Shown: piece by piece, positions 55,574 through 61,872 of the stretch
How the letters are laid out: each line of letters opens with the position of its first letter
How positions within the stretch are numbered: position 1 is the stretch's first letter
Origin: Paracoccus methylarcula
GTDB lineage: Bacteria > Pseudomonadota > Alphaproteobacteria > Rhodobacterales > Rhodobacteraceae
Direction: 5' to 3'
DNA: 64,000 nucleotides
Assembly (NCBI RefSeq): GCF_003007735.2
Contig: NZ_PXNQ02000001.1
Location: 310,001-374,000, forward strand
Notes under the pieces: model-generated
Seen by the model: the letters and a program-made list of their open reading frames with translations, nothing else
What the model was told of the DNA's origin: nothing
Database searches by the model: none
Program-made: the position numbers and the translations under genes

Positions 55574-56142
55574 TCCAGCCAGCTCGTCTTGGCCGCGATA
55601 TCGGGGCGGGGGCGTTCCGGCGGCTGACTGCCCCGCGTGCCGATATGAACCAGCCCGGCCACCCGCTCACCATCCCGCAGGCCCAGATGGGTGCGCGCGA
55701 AATTCTCGTTCGTCGCTGCGAAACCCGTCAGCCATGCCGCGCCCCAGCCCGAGGCGAGCGCGGCGTTCACCAGGCCCAGGCAGACCGCGCCGGCGGACAG
55801 GACCTGCTCCCATCGCGGGATCTTCGCGCTTTCCACGGGTGAGGAGATCACCGCGACGATCACCGGGGAGGCAAAGGCCGAAGCGGCCTTTTCCGCTGCT
55901 GCCATGTCCTGTCCTTCGGCCAGCACCTCTTGCCGCAGGACTGGCTGCAAACGATCCAGCGTCGCACGGCCAAGCACGACGAAACGCCAGGGCTCCAGCT
56001 TGCCGTGATCAGGTGCCCGGGCAGCCAGCGTGAGCAGTTCCGACAGTTGGTCGCGGTCGGGCGCAGGTTCGTTCAGCAGCTTTGGCGGATGCGAGCGGCG
56101 CGCGGTCAGAAATTCCAGCGCCGCCTCGTTGCGGTATTCCAT
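55570..56142 (-). CDS. Nitroreductase family protein (YdjA-like)
   Basis: A 190-residue FMN-dependent reductase. 'LEFLTARRSHPPKLLNEPAPDRDQLSELLTLAARAPDHGKLEPWRFVVL' matches E. coli YdjA, as do 'IPRWEQVLSAGAVCLGLVNAALASGWGAAWLTG' and 'VAGLVHIGT'. Small nitroreductases of this kind reduce nitro or quinone compounds with NAD(P)H. ATG 56142 follows AAGGAGAGT; an open frame extends to 56490 but has no ribosome-binding site and overlaps the DUF167 gene. Physiological substrate unknown. Confidence 0.9.
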   Translation of the reverse strand: MEYRNEAALEFLTARRSHPPKLLNEPAPDRDQLSELLTLAARAPDHGKLEPWRFVVLGRATLDRLQPVLRQEVLAEGQDMAAAEKAASAFASPVIVAVISSPVESAKIPRWEQVLSAGAVCLGLVNAALASGWGAAWLTGFAATNENFARTHLGLRDGERVAGLVHIGTRGSQPPERPRPDIAAKTSWLE

Positions 56143-56260
56143 GAAACTCTCCTTTGGCGGGCCACAGATAGGGAGGCGAAGGCGGTTTTCCCAGAGCCCG
56201 TGCGGCGATGCAAGCTGTAAGGGATTGCAGGTATACGGGTGGGGCGGCATTCTGGGCGGC

Positions 56261-56509
56261 ATGATCGATCTCAGCCATCTTGCCCGTGAAGGCGCCGAAA
56301 TCCGGTTGCGGGTGACACCCAGGGCTCGGCGCAATGCGATCAGCCTCGATGAGGATACGATCCGCGTCCATGTGACGGCTCCGCCCGAGGATGGAAAGGC
56401 GAATGCCGCGGTTGTCAAGCTGCTCGCGAAATCGATGGGAGTGGCGAAATCGCGGTTGACGCTTTTGCGGGGAGCCACCTCGCGCGACAAGGTATTCCGG
56501 TTGGATTAA
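56261..56509 (+). CDS. DUF167 (YggU) family protein
   Basis: An 82-residue small basic protein. 'EIRLRVTPRARRNAI' and 'IRVHVTAPPEDGKANAAVVKLLAKSMGVAKSRLTLLRGATSRDKVFRL' form the complete DUF167 signature. Function unknown. ATG 56261 chosen by homology; no strong ribosome-binding site (GGGCGGC). Its last bases overlap by 4 bp the end of the convergent small gene on the other strand. Confidence 0.92.
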   Translation: MIDLSHLAREGAEIRLRVTPRARRNAISLDEDTIRVHVTAPPEDGKANAAVVKLLAKSMGVAKSRLTLLRGATSRDKVFRLD

Positions 56510-56751
56510 TCTTCTTTTTCTATGCGATAGTTCCCTTCCGGTAGGTTCAGCGCCAGCCGTAATTCGGCAAGCTGATGCATCGTGAAGGTGATCCGGGTGA
56601 CCTCTTTGCCATCGGGATTCATCTGTTCGACGACCACCCGGTCATCGAATGTCAGGATCACCACATCCTCGTTCAGCGGGCGGGTATGCGGCTCGGTTTC
56701 GTCTATGAGGGTTATGACCGTGGCGTCGAACTCGTGCTCGATGGTGAACAT
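56506..56751 (-). CDS. Conserved hypothetical small protein
   Basis: 81 residues from ATG 56751, behind AAGGAGGCCAAG, an excellent ribosome-binding site. MFTIEHEFDATVITLIDE opens a protein rich in beta-strand-like stretches (VVILTFDDRVVVEQM, VTRITFTMHQLAELRLAL) and acidic at the end (RIEKED). No TM segment, signal peptide or cysteine cluster. I do not recognise a domain. It is divergent from the M48 protease gene and convergent with the DUF167 gene. Confidence 0.75.
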   Translation of the reverse strand: MFTIEHEFDATVITLIDETEPHTRPLNEDVVILTFDDRVVVEQMNPDGKEVTRITFTMHQLAELRLALNLPEGNYRIEKED

Positions 56752-56892
56752 CTTGGCCTCCTTGATTCCGCCGACAATCGCGTGAAACAGGGGGGCGGAC
56801 AAGGGGTGGGGCTTGCGCGGCAACAGTGTCGGGATAAAGTGGCAATCACGCGATGGGTAATCGCGTCAAACGAGACGAGGGAACAAGGCGGG

Positions 56893-57654
56893 ATGAGCAG
56901 AACTCCGGGAAAATCGCAGATAGCGGCATTGGTTCTGGCAGGGATGGCCGCCCTGTCCGCTTGCGCACCGCTCCCACCCGCAGGGCAGACGGCGCCGCAG
57001 CCGGTCGCGGCGCAGCCCGCCCCGGCGACGAATATCAGCTCTCCCGACGCGGCCGCCCGTACCTTTGTCAGCGTGATGCGCAGGATGGAACCGGCGGTCG
57101 AACGCGAATGCCTGCAGCGGCGTACGCAGCCGATCAATTGCGATTTCCAGTTTGTCGTCGATGATCGGCCGGGGCTTGAACCGAACGCCTTCCAGACCAT
57201 CGATAACAATGGCCGCCCGATCATCGGCTTCACCCTTTCCCTGATCGCCGCAACCCGCAACGCGGATGAGATCGCCTTTGTCGTCGGGCATGAAGCCAGC
57301 CATCACATCCTGAACCACCTGGATCGCAAGGCGGGTGCGGCCACGGCGGGCGCGGTGATCCTGGGAAGCATTGCCTCGGTCTATGGCAGCAACGAATCGG
57401 CAATCGCGACGGCGCAGAAGATCGGCGCCTCGGTCGGGGCGAGCTATTATTCCAAGGAGTGGGAGCTTCAGGCGGATTATCTGGGCGCGGTCATTACGCT
57501 GAACGCCGGCTTTGATCCAAGGAACGGTGCCCGCTTCTTCGAACGGCTGCCCGATCCGGGGAACCGCGTGCTTGGCAGCCATCCTCCCAGGGCCGCGAGG
57601 CTTGCTCAGGTTGAACGGGCGATCGCGGATGTGCGTAGCGGAAAAACCCGCTGA
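56893..57654 (+). CDS. M48 family metalloprotease, lipoprotein
   Basis: A 253-residue protein. Lipoprotein signal with lipobox LSAC (Cys24), a Pro/Ala/Gln linker (about 26-50), then an M48-like peptidase: zinc motif HEASH (His133-Glu134-His137) in 'IAFVVGHEASHHILNHL', and the third ligand region 'KEWELQADYLGAVITLNAGFDPRNGARFFERL' with the ExxxD motif. 'GSHPPRAARLAQVERAI' ends it. Related periplasmic enzymes (BepA/YcaL/LoiP) do outer-membrane protein quality control. The start at 56893 follows GGGAACAAGGCGGG. It looks standalone. Confidence 0.9.
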   Translation: MSRTPGKSQIAALVLAGMAALSACAPLPPAGQTAPQPVAAQPAPATNISSPDAAARTFVSVMRRMEPAVERECLQRRTQPINCDFQFVVDDRPGLEPNAFQTIDNNGRPIIGFTLSLIAATRNADEIAFVVGHEASHHILNHLDRKAGAATAGAVILGSIASVYGSNESAIATAQKIGASVGASYYSKEWELQADYLGAVITLNAGFDPRNGARFFERLPDPGNRVLGSHPPRAARLAQVERAIADVRSGKTR

Positions 57655-57682
57655 ACCGCCAGTTTTTACATTCTACTGTCCC

Positions 57683-57720
57683 CGGAACACGCTGTTCCGA
57701 GCGACGGGTGTGTCGCCCGT
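57683..57720 (+). other. Tandem, partly exclusive hairpins 3' of the M48 gene
   Basis: CGGAACA-CGC-TGTTCCG (57683-57699) is a perfect 7-bp hairpin. Immediately after, 57701-57720 can fold either as GCGAC-GGGTGT-GTCGC or as ACGGG-TGTGTCG-CCCGT, but not both. It starts 29 nt past the M48 stop with no U-tract next to it. It may be an mRNA 3' structure or part of an unannotated small RNA. Confidence 0.35.
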
Positions 57721-57798
57721 GAGGTGACGTCGGGTAACTCAATTCTTCTTTAGGTTGTGTTCGCGCCTTTCATCTCCTATCTGCTGCGCTCAGGACGG

Positions 57799-57831
57799 CG
57801 GGGCGCGTGACCGCCCCGATATTCGGTTTTT
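57799..57831 (+). terminator. Possible intrinsic terminator
   Basis: CGGGGC-GCGTGACC-GCCCCG (57799-57818) forms a 6-bp GC stem; five T residues follow at 57827-57831, 8 nt after the stem, which is further than ideal. It could end transcription from the M48 side. Nothing else is recognisable in 57721-57923. Confidence 0.35.
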
Positions 57832-57923
57832 GTTAAGCGCTCTTTCAGATCCGGCATGCTAGTGGTGATCGCGGGGAATGCGCGAGTAACCCGCTCGCCG
57901 GATGGCGGGCGCAGAAAGAAGGA

Positions 57924-58250
57924 ATGCCAATGATCGGCGTGGTCATCTGGGACAGGGAAGAGAGTGAACGTGCCGTGATCTGGTGTGAGGATCAGGCATC
58001 GCTGGCCTATCTCGAAGGGCGCGGGCAGTTGCGGGATCCCTCTTACTGGCCCCGCCCCGGCGATCTGGTCGAACTCGAGAATGAACTCGTCGGCACAACA
58101 CGTCACGCCCGGCGCGTTTCACATGTCCCGCAAGAGAAGGGCACGACGGTCCCCCGGGAATTGCGATGCCCCTATGATCCCAATTGCACGAGTGTTGCCT
58201 TTCCGGTCTGCGACTATACCTGTCCGCCCTGCAAGACGCGCTGCGGGTAA
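57924..58250 (+). CDS. Hypothetical protein with Cys-rich C-terminus
   Basis: 108 residues from ATG 57924 (a second ATG at 57930), behind AAAGAAGGA. The body 'VVIWDREESERAVIWCEDQASLAYLEG' and 'PRPGDLVELENEL' resembles small Rhodobacteraceae proteins of unknown function with an AVIWCED motif. The last 27 residues hold six cysteines (82, 88, 96, 100, 103 and 107), including C-x3-C-x2-C-x3-C, suggesting metal or disulfide chemistry. No signal peptide, so a cytosolic metal-binding role is the simpler guess. It stands alone, tail to tail with ilvH. Confidence 0.75.
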   Translation: MPMIGVVIWDREESERAVIWCEDQASLAYLEGRGQLRDPSYWPRPGDLVELENELVGTTRHARRVSHVPQEKGTTVPRELRCPYDPNCTSVAFPVCDYTCPPCKTRCG

Positions 58251-58297
58251 GTCCGCGTTTTCGGCGACAACGGGAACCGTCCTCGCCGAAATTCGTT

Positions 58298-58858
58298 TCA
58301 GATGCCCCGCGCCAGGGCTGCGACCCCGGTCCGGGCCAGATCGGACAATCCAAGCGGGCGCATCAGCTCGGCAAAGGCGTCCAGTTTCGAAGGTGTCCCG
58401 ACAAGCTCGAAGACAAAGCTCTCAAGTGTCGAATCGACGACATTGGCGCGAAAAATCTCGGCGATCCGCAGCGCTTCGACCCGCTTGTCGCCCTGACCGC
58501 AGACCTTGAACAGTCCCAGCTCACGCTCGACCGCGGGGCCTTCGACAGTCAGGTCATGCACCTCATGCACCGGCACGATCCGCCCAAGCTGGGCCTTGAT
58601 CTGCTCGATCACCGCGGGGGTGCCGCTGGTGACCATCGTGATCCGGGATTGATGCCCGGTATGATCCACCTCGGCCACGGTCAGGCTGTCGATATTGTAA
58701 CCGCGCCCGGAAAACAGCCCGATCACGCGGGCCAGCACGCCGGGTTCGTTCTCGACCAGCACGGCCAGCGTATGGCTCTCCTCGACCTGCGCATTCGGAT
58801 CGCGCAGATCATAGGCCGAATGACTCGACGCGCCCTTCTGGATGTTCAACGCATTCAT
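58298..58858 (-). CDS. ilvH: Acetolactate synthase small (regulatory) subunit IlvH
   Basis: A 186-residue protein. N-terminal ACT domain (about residues 27-100: 'HTLAVLVENEPGVLARVIGLFSGRGYNIDSLTVAEVDHTGHQSRITMVTSG') that binds valine for feedback inhibition, and the C-terminal ALS small-subunit domain ending 'FVFELVGTPSKLDAFAELMRPLGLSDLARTGVAALARGI'. It activates IlvB. An N-terminal extension of about 24 residues is usual in this group. It lies 69 bp downstream of ilvB, with the GGATATTT/AAGAAGAA element filling the gap. Confidence 0.96.
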   Translation of the reverse strand: MNALNIQKGASSHSAYDLRDPNAQVEESHTLAVLVENEPGVLARVIGLFSGRGYNIDSLTVAEVDHTGHQSRITMVTSGTPAVIEQIKAQLGRIVPVHEVHDLTVEGPAVERELGLFKVCGQGDKRVEALRIAEIFRANVVDSTLESFVFELVGTPSKLDAFAELMRPLGLSDLARTGVAALARGI

Positions 58859-58870
58859 GATTCGCCCCTG

Positions 58871-58920
58871 TTCTTCTTCATGTAAATATCCCGGGGGTGC
58901 GGGGGGCTGGCCCCCGCCCG
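58871..58920 (-). repeat. Intergenic GC-hairpin plus GGATATTT/AAGAAGAA element, copy 4 (ilvB-ilvH)
   Basis: On the minus strand after the ilvB stop: GGGGG-CCAG-CCCCC, then CCCCC, then GGATATTT-ACA-TGAAGAAGAA, ending 12 nt before the ilvH start, directly next to its AGGGGCG ribosome-binding site. It is thus inside an operon, like copy 1, and could tune the IlvB:IlvH ratio by termination, processing or access to the ribosome-binding site. Confidence 0.7.
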
Positions 58921-58927
58921 CAGATGA

Positions 58928-60682
58928 TCAGACCAACGCCGCCCCGGCCCCCTGGATCGCCCCCTGCGTTTCGGCATCGCCCAGCAGCATTTCGTTATGC
59001 GGCTTGCCCGAGGGGATCATCGGGAAACAATTCTCATGTTTCTCGACCAGCACATCAAGGATGAAGGGCCCGTCATAATCGATCATCTGCTGGATGGCGT
59101 CATCCAGGTCCTTCGGATCCTGGACCTGTGCCCCCTTGCAGCCAAAGGCTTCGGCCAGTTTGACGAAATCGGGCAGGCTGTCCGACCAGCTCTGGCTATA
59201 GCGCTCGCCATGCAGCAATTGCTGCCATTGCCGCACCATGCCAAGCCGCTCGTTATTCAGGATGAACTGCTTGACCGGCAGGCGGAACTGCACTGCGGTT
59301 CCCATCTCCTGCATGTTCATCAGCCAGCTTGCATCGCCCGCAACATTGATGACCAGCGCTTCCGGATGGGCCATCTGCACACCGATCGAGGCGGGCAGGC
59401 CGTAACCCATCGTCCCCAGCCCGCCCGAGGTCATCCAGCGGTTGGGTTCGTCGAAATGCAGGAACTGGGCTGCCCACATCTGGTGCTGGCCCACCTCGGT
59501 GGCAACGTAGCGGTCACGCCCCTTGGTCAGCGCCTCCAGCCGTTGCAGGGCGAATTGCGGTTTGATGATCGTGTCGCTGTTTCGATAGAACAGGCAGTTC
59601 TTGCTCTTCCAGCCCTCGATCTGTTCCCACCATTTGCCAAGCGCCGCCGTATTCACCTTGCGGCCCCGCGATTTCCAGATCTTCAGCAGATCCTCCAGCA
59701 CATGACCTACATCGCCGATGATCGGAATATCGACATGGATCACCTTGTTGATGCTGGAGGGATCTATATCGATATGCGCCTTGACCGAATCCGGGCTGAA
59801 TTCGGCGATCCTGCCGGTGATCCGGTCGTCGAAGCGCGCGCCGATATTGATCATCAGGTCGCAACCATGCATCGCCAGGTTGGCCTCGTAGAGACCGTGC
59901 ATCCCCAGCATCCCGATCCAGTTCTTGCCCGAGGCGGGATAAGCGCCCAGCCCCATCAGCGTCGAGGTGACCGGAATGCCCGTCGCATCGGCCAGTTCAC
60001 GCAGCAACTGGCTGGCACCGGGACCGGAATTGACGACGCCGCCGCCGGTATACAGGATCGGTCGCTCGGCCTGTTCGATCAGCTCGACCAGCCGGGTGAT
60101 CGCGGTGACACTCCCCTTGCGCACGGGTTGATAACGCGGCGGATCGATCTGCTTCGGCCCCTGATACGCGTCCTCGGCGAACTGGACATCCTTGGGGATG
60201 TCGATCAGCACCGGCCCGGGACGGCCCGAGGTGGCGACATGGAAAGCCTTGTGAATCGTGGCCGACAGATCCGCCGTGTCCTTCACCAGCCAGTTATGCT
60301 TGGTGCAGGGACGCGTGATCCCGACCGTATCGGCTTCCTGGAACCCGTCGGTGCCGATCAGGAAGGTCGGAACCTGCCCCGACAGGACGACCAGCGGGAT
60401 CGAATCCATCAGCGCATCGGTCAGCCCGGTGACGGCATTGGTCGCGCCCGGCCCCGATGTCACCAGGACAACCCCGGGCTTGCCGGTCGAACGGGCATAG
60501 CCCTCGGCCATATGCACTGCGCCCTGTTCGTGACGCACCAGCACATGGGTAATGTCGTTCTGCTGGAACAGCTCGTCATAGATGGGTAGTACCGCCCCGC
60601 CCGGATAGCCGAATACGGTATCGACGCCCTGATCGCGCAGCGCTTCGATGACCATTCTCGCACCCGTCATGATTCGGGACAT
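58928..60682 (-). CDS. ilvB: Acetolactate synthase large (catalytic) subunit
   Basis: A 584-residue ThDP enzyme. The activating Glu is Glu52 ('HVLVRHEQGAVHMAEGYAR'), followed by 'GVVLVTSGPGATNAVTGLTDALMDSIPLV', the FAD-binding middle domain, and the ThDP/Mg motif 'VAGDASWLMNMQEMGTAVQFRLPVKQFILNNE' (GD-x-S...N). It condenses pyruvate (or 2-oxobutyrate) in valine, leucine and isoleucine synthesis. ATG 60682 is chosen because MSRIMTGARMVIEAL is family-typical; an upstream codon at 60718 is poorer. A good promoter lies about 65 bp upstream. ilvI is an equivalent name. Confidence 0.96.
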   Translation of the reverse strand: MSRIMTGARMVIEALRDQGVDTVFGYPGGAVLPIYDELFQQNDITHVLVRHEQGAVHMAEGYARSTGKPGVVLVTSGPGATNAVTGLTDALMDSIPLVVLSGQVPTFLIGTDGFQEADTVGITRPCTKHNWLVKDTADLSATIHKAFHVATSGRPGPVLIDIPKDVQFAEDAYQGPKQIDPPRYQPVRKGSVTAITRLVELIEQAERPILYTGGGVVNSGPGASQLLRELADATGIPVTSTLMGLGAYPASGKNWIGMLGMHGLYEANLAMHGCDLMINIGARFDDRITGRIAEFSPDSVKAHIDIDPSSINKVIHVDIPIIGDVGHVLEDLLKIWKSRGRKVNTAALGKWWEQIEGWKSKNCLFYRNSDTIIKPQFALQRLEALTKGRDRYVATEVGQHQMWAAQFLHFDEPNRWMTSGGLGTMGYGLPASIGVQMAHPEALVINVAGDASWLMNMQEMGTAVQFRLPVKQFILNNERLGMVRQWQQLLHGERYSQSWSDSLPDFVKLAEAFGCKGAQVQDPKDLDDAIQQMIDYDGPFILDVLVEKHENCFPMIPSGKPHNEMLLGDAETQGAIQGAGAALV

Positions 60683-60746
60683 CTTCTCTACTCCATCTGA
60701 CAAAATCTCGCGGCGCACGAGCAGGGCCCGCCGCCGCGTCGGCGCA

Positions 60747-60775
60747 AATTATGGTCGCCATTCGGAAGGGTCAAT
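60747..60775 (-). promoter_or_regulatory. Sigma-70-type promoter for ilvBH
   Basis: On the minus strand, TTGACC (60775-60770), a 17-bp spacer and TAATTT (60752-60747) precede the ilvB start at 60682 by about 65 bp. Both boxes match the consensus at four or five positions with ideal spacing, in otherwise GC-rich DNA. No attenuator with branched-chain codons is visible in the leader. Confidence 0.5.
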
Positions 60776-60845
60776 GGGATTCGGCGGTAAAAATGACGCC
60801 AATCGCCCTGAAATTGAAATTTTCTTTCGCGAGTCGGCAGAAATC

Positions 60846-61684
60846 TCAGCGATCGAACTGCGGCAGGGCGATACGCGCGACCTGCTCGACGATGGGATCG
60901 ATGGAAAGGGGATGCGCCTCGTTGGAGTGGTCCTCCGGCCGTCCGAGCGCCTGCCAGACACCGCCCTTGTAGATTTCGAGCGCCGAGAAGCGGGCCTTGT
61001 AATCCATCTTGCGGCTGCCGGGCACCCAATAGCCCAGATAGACATAGGGCAGCCCGCTCGCGCGTGCGATCTCGACATGATCGAGAATGATATAGGTGCC
61101 AAGCTCGCCGATTGCAGCGCCGGATCATAGAAGCTGTAGACAAGGCTCAGCCCGTCATCCAGCACATCGGTCAGGCAGACCGCCGCCAGGTGATCGTCGC
61201 CTTGCACGAGTTTTTCGGGCTCGGCCCCGTCGCAGCGATATTCGATGATACGGGTCTGAACCGGCGTTTCCTCGATCATCGCGGCGAATTCGAACACGTC
61301 CATATCCGCCATGCCGCCATCCGCGTGGCGGCGATCCAGATAGCTGCGGAACAGTTCATATTGCTCTTCGGTTGCCCAGGGCGTCATGTTCATGCGGCGC
61401 AAACCGGCATTGCGCCGCAGCAGCCGCCGTTGCGTCCGCGAGGGCGTGAAATCGGAGACCCGTATCCGCGCCGACATGCAGGCCACGCAGCTTTCGCAAC
61501 TGGGCCGGTACAGGACATTCTGCGAACGCCGGAAGCCCTGCCGCGAAAGGGCATTGTTCAGTTCCGTCGCATTCTCGCCCTGAAGGGCGGTGAACAGCTT
61601 CCGTTCCGCCCGGCCATGCAGATAGGGGCAGGGTTGCGGAGCCGTCACATAGAACTGGGGCGCCTGTGGCAATGTGTGGCGCAT
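60846..61684 (-). pseudogene. bpt: Aspartate/glutamate leucyl- (arginyl-) tRNA-protein transferase Bpt, one missing base
   Basis: The start [32 protein letters not shown] at 61684 is typical, followed by '[17 protein letters not shown]' (conserved Cys cluster), '[17 protein letters not shown]' and '[15 protein letters not shown]'. The frame breaks near 61113 at a GG (GGG expected); one added base continues as [15 protein letters not shown]...[24 protein letters not shown] to a stop at 60846, 279 residues. It adds Leu to N-terminal Asp/Glu, marking proteins for ClpAP (N-degron pathway). The C-terminal GNAT half is needed for activity, so the printed form would be dead. Confidence 0.9.
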
Positions 61685-61837
61685 CAGGCCTGTCCGGTAT
61701 GGTGAATTTGCGTGTCGGTGCCAATCATGCGCATGCGGGCTGAACACCCTGTCAGGATACTGTTACGGGACGAAGCCTAACAATCTTTCCCGGGCAGGCC
61801 AAGCGCGGAAAGGCATGGCCTGCGCGATGTTTGCGCG

Positions 61838-61865
61838 TTGACGGGGCGGGGGCTTCGGATAGTGT
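61838..61865 (+). promoter_or_regulatory. Candidate promoter immediately before glnE
   Basis: TTGACG (61838-61843), a 16-bp spacer and TAGTGT (61860-61865) end 7 bp before the ATG at 61873. Transcription would begin at or near the start codon, giving an almost leaderless mRNA; GACGGGC is the only purine-rich stretch before the ATG. Recognition is by consensus only. Confidence 0.3.
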
Positions 61866-61872
61866 GACGGGC

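Noticed and set aside
57683..57699. GAAC-ACGCT-GTTC core as a LexA box
   Set aside because: Alphaproteobacterial LexA sites are direct repeats (GTTC-N7-GTTC), and the gram-positive type needs a 4-bp spacer. This is better described as a hairpin.
60576..60761. A 61-codon frame before and into ilvB as an attenuation leader peptide
   Set aside because: It has only two Ile at the start and no run of Ile, Val or Leu codons, and it overlaps ilvB without a stop before it. No terminator-antiterminator pair is visible.
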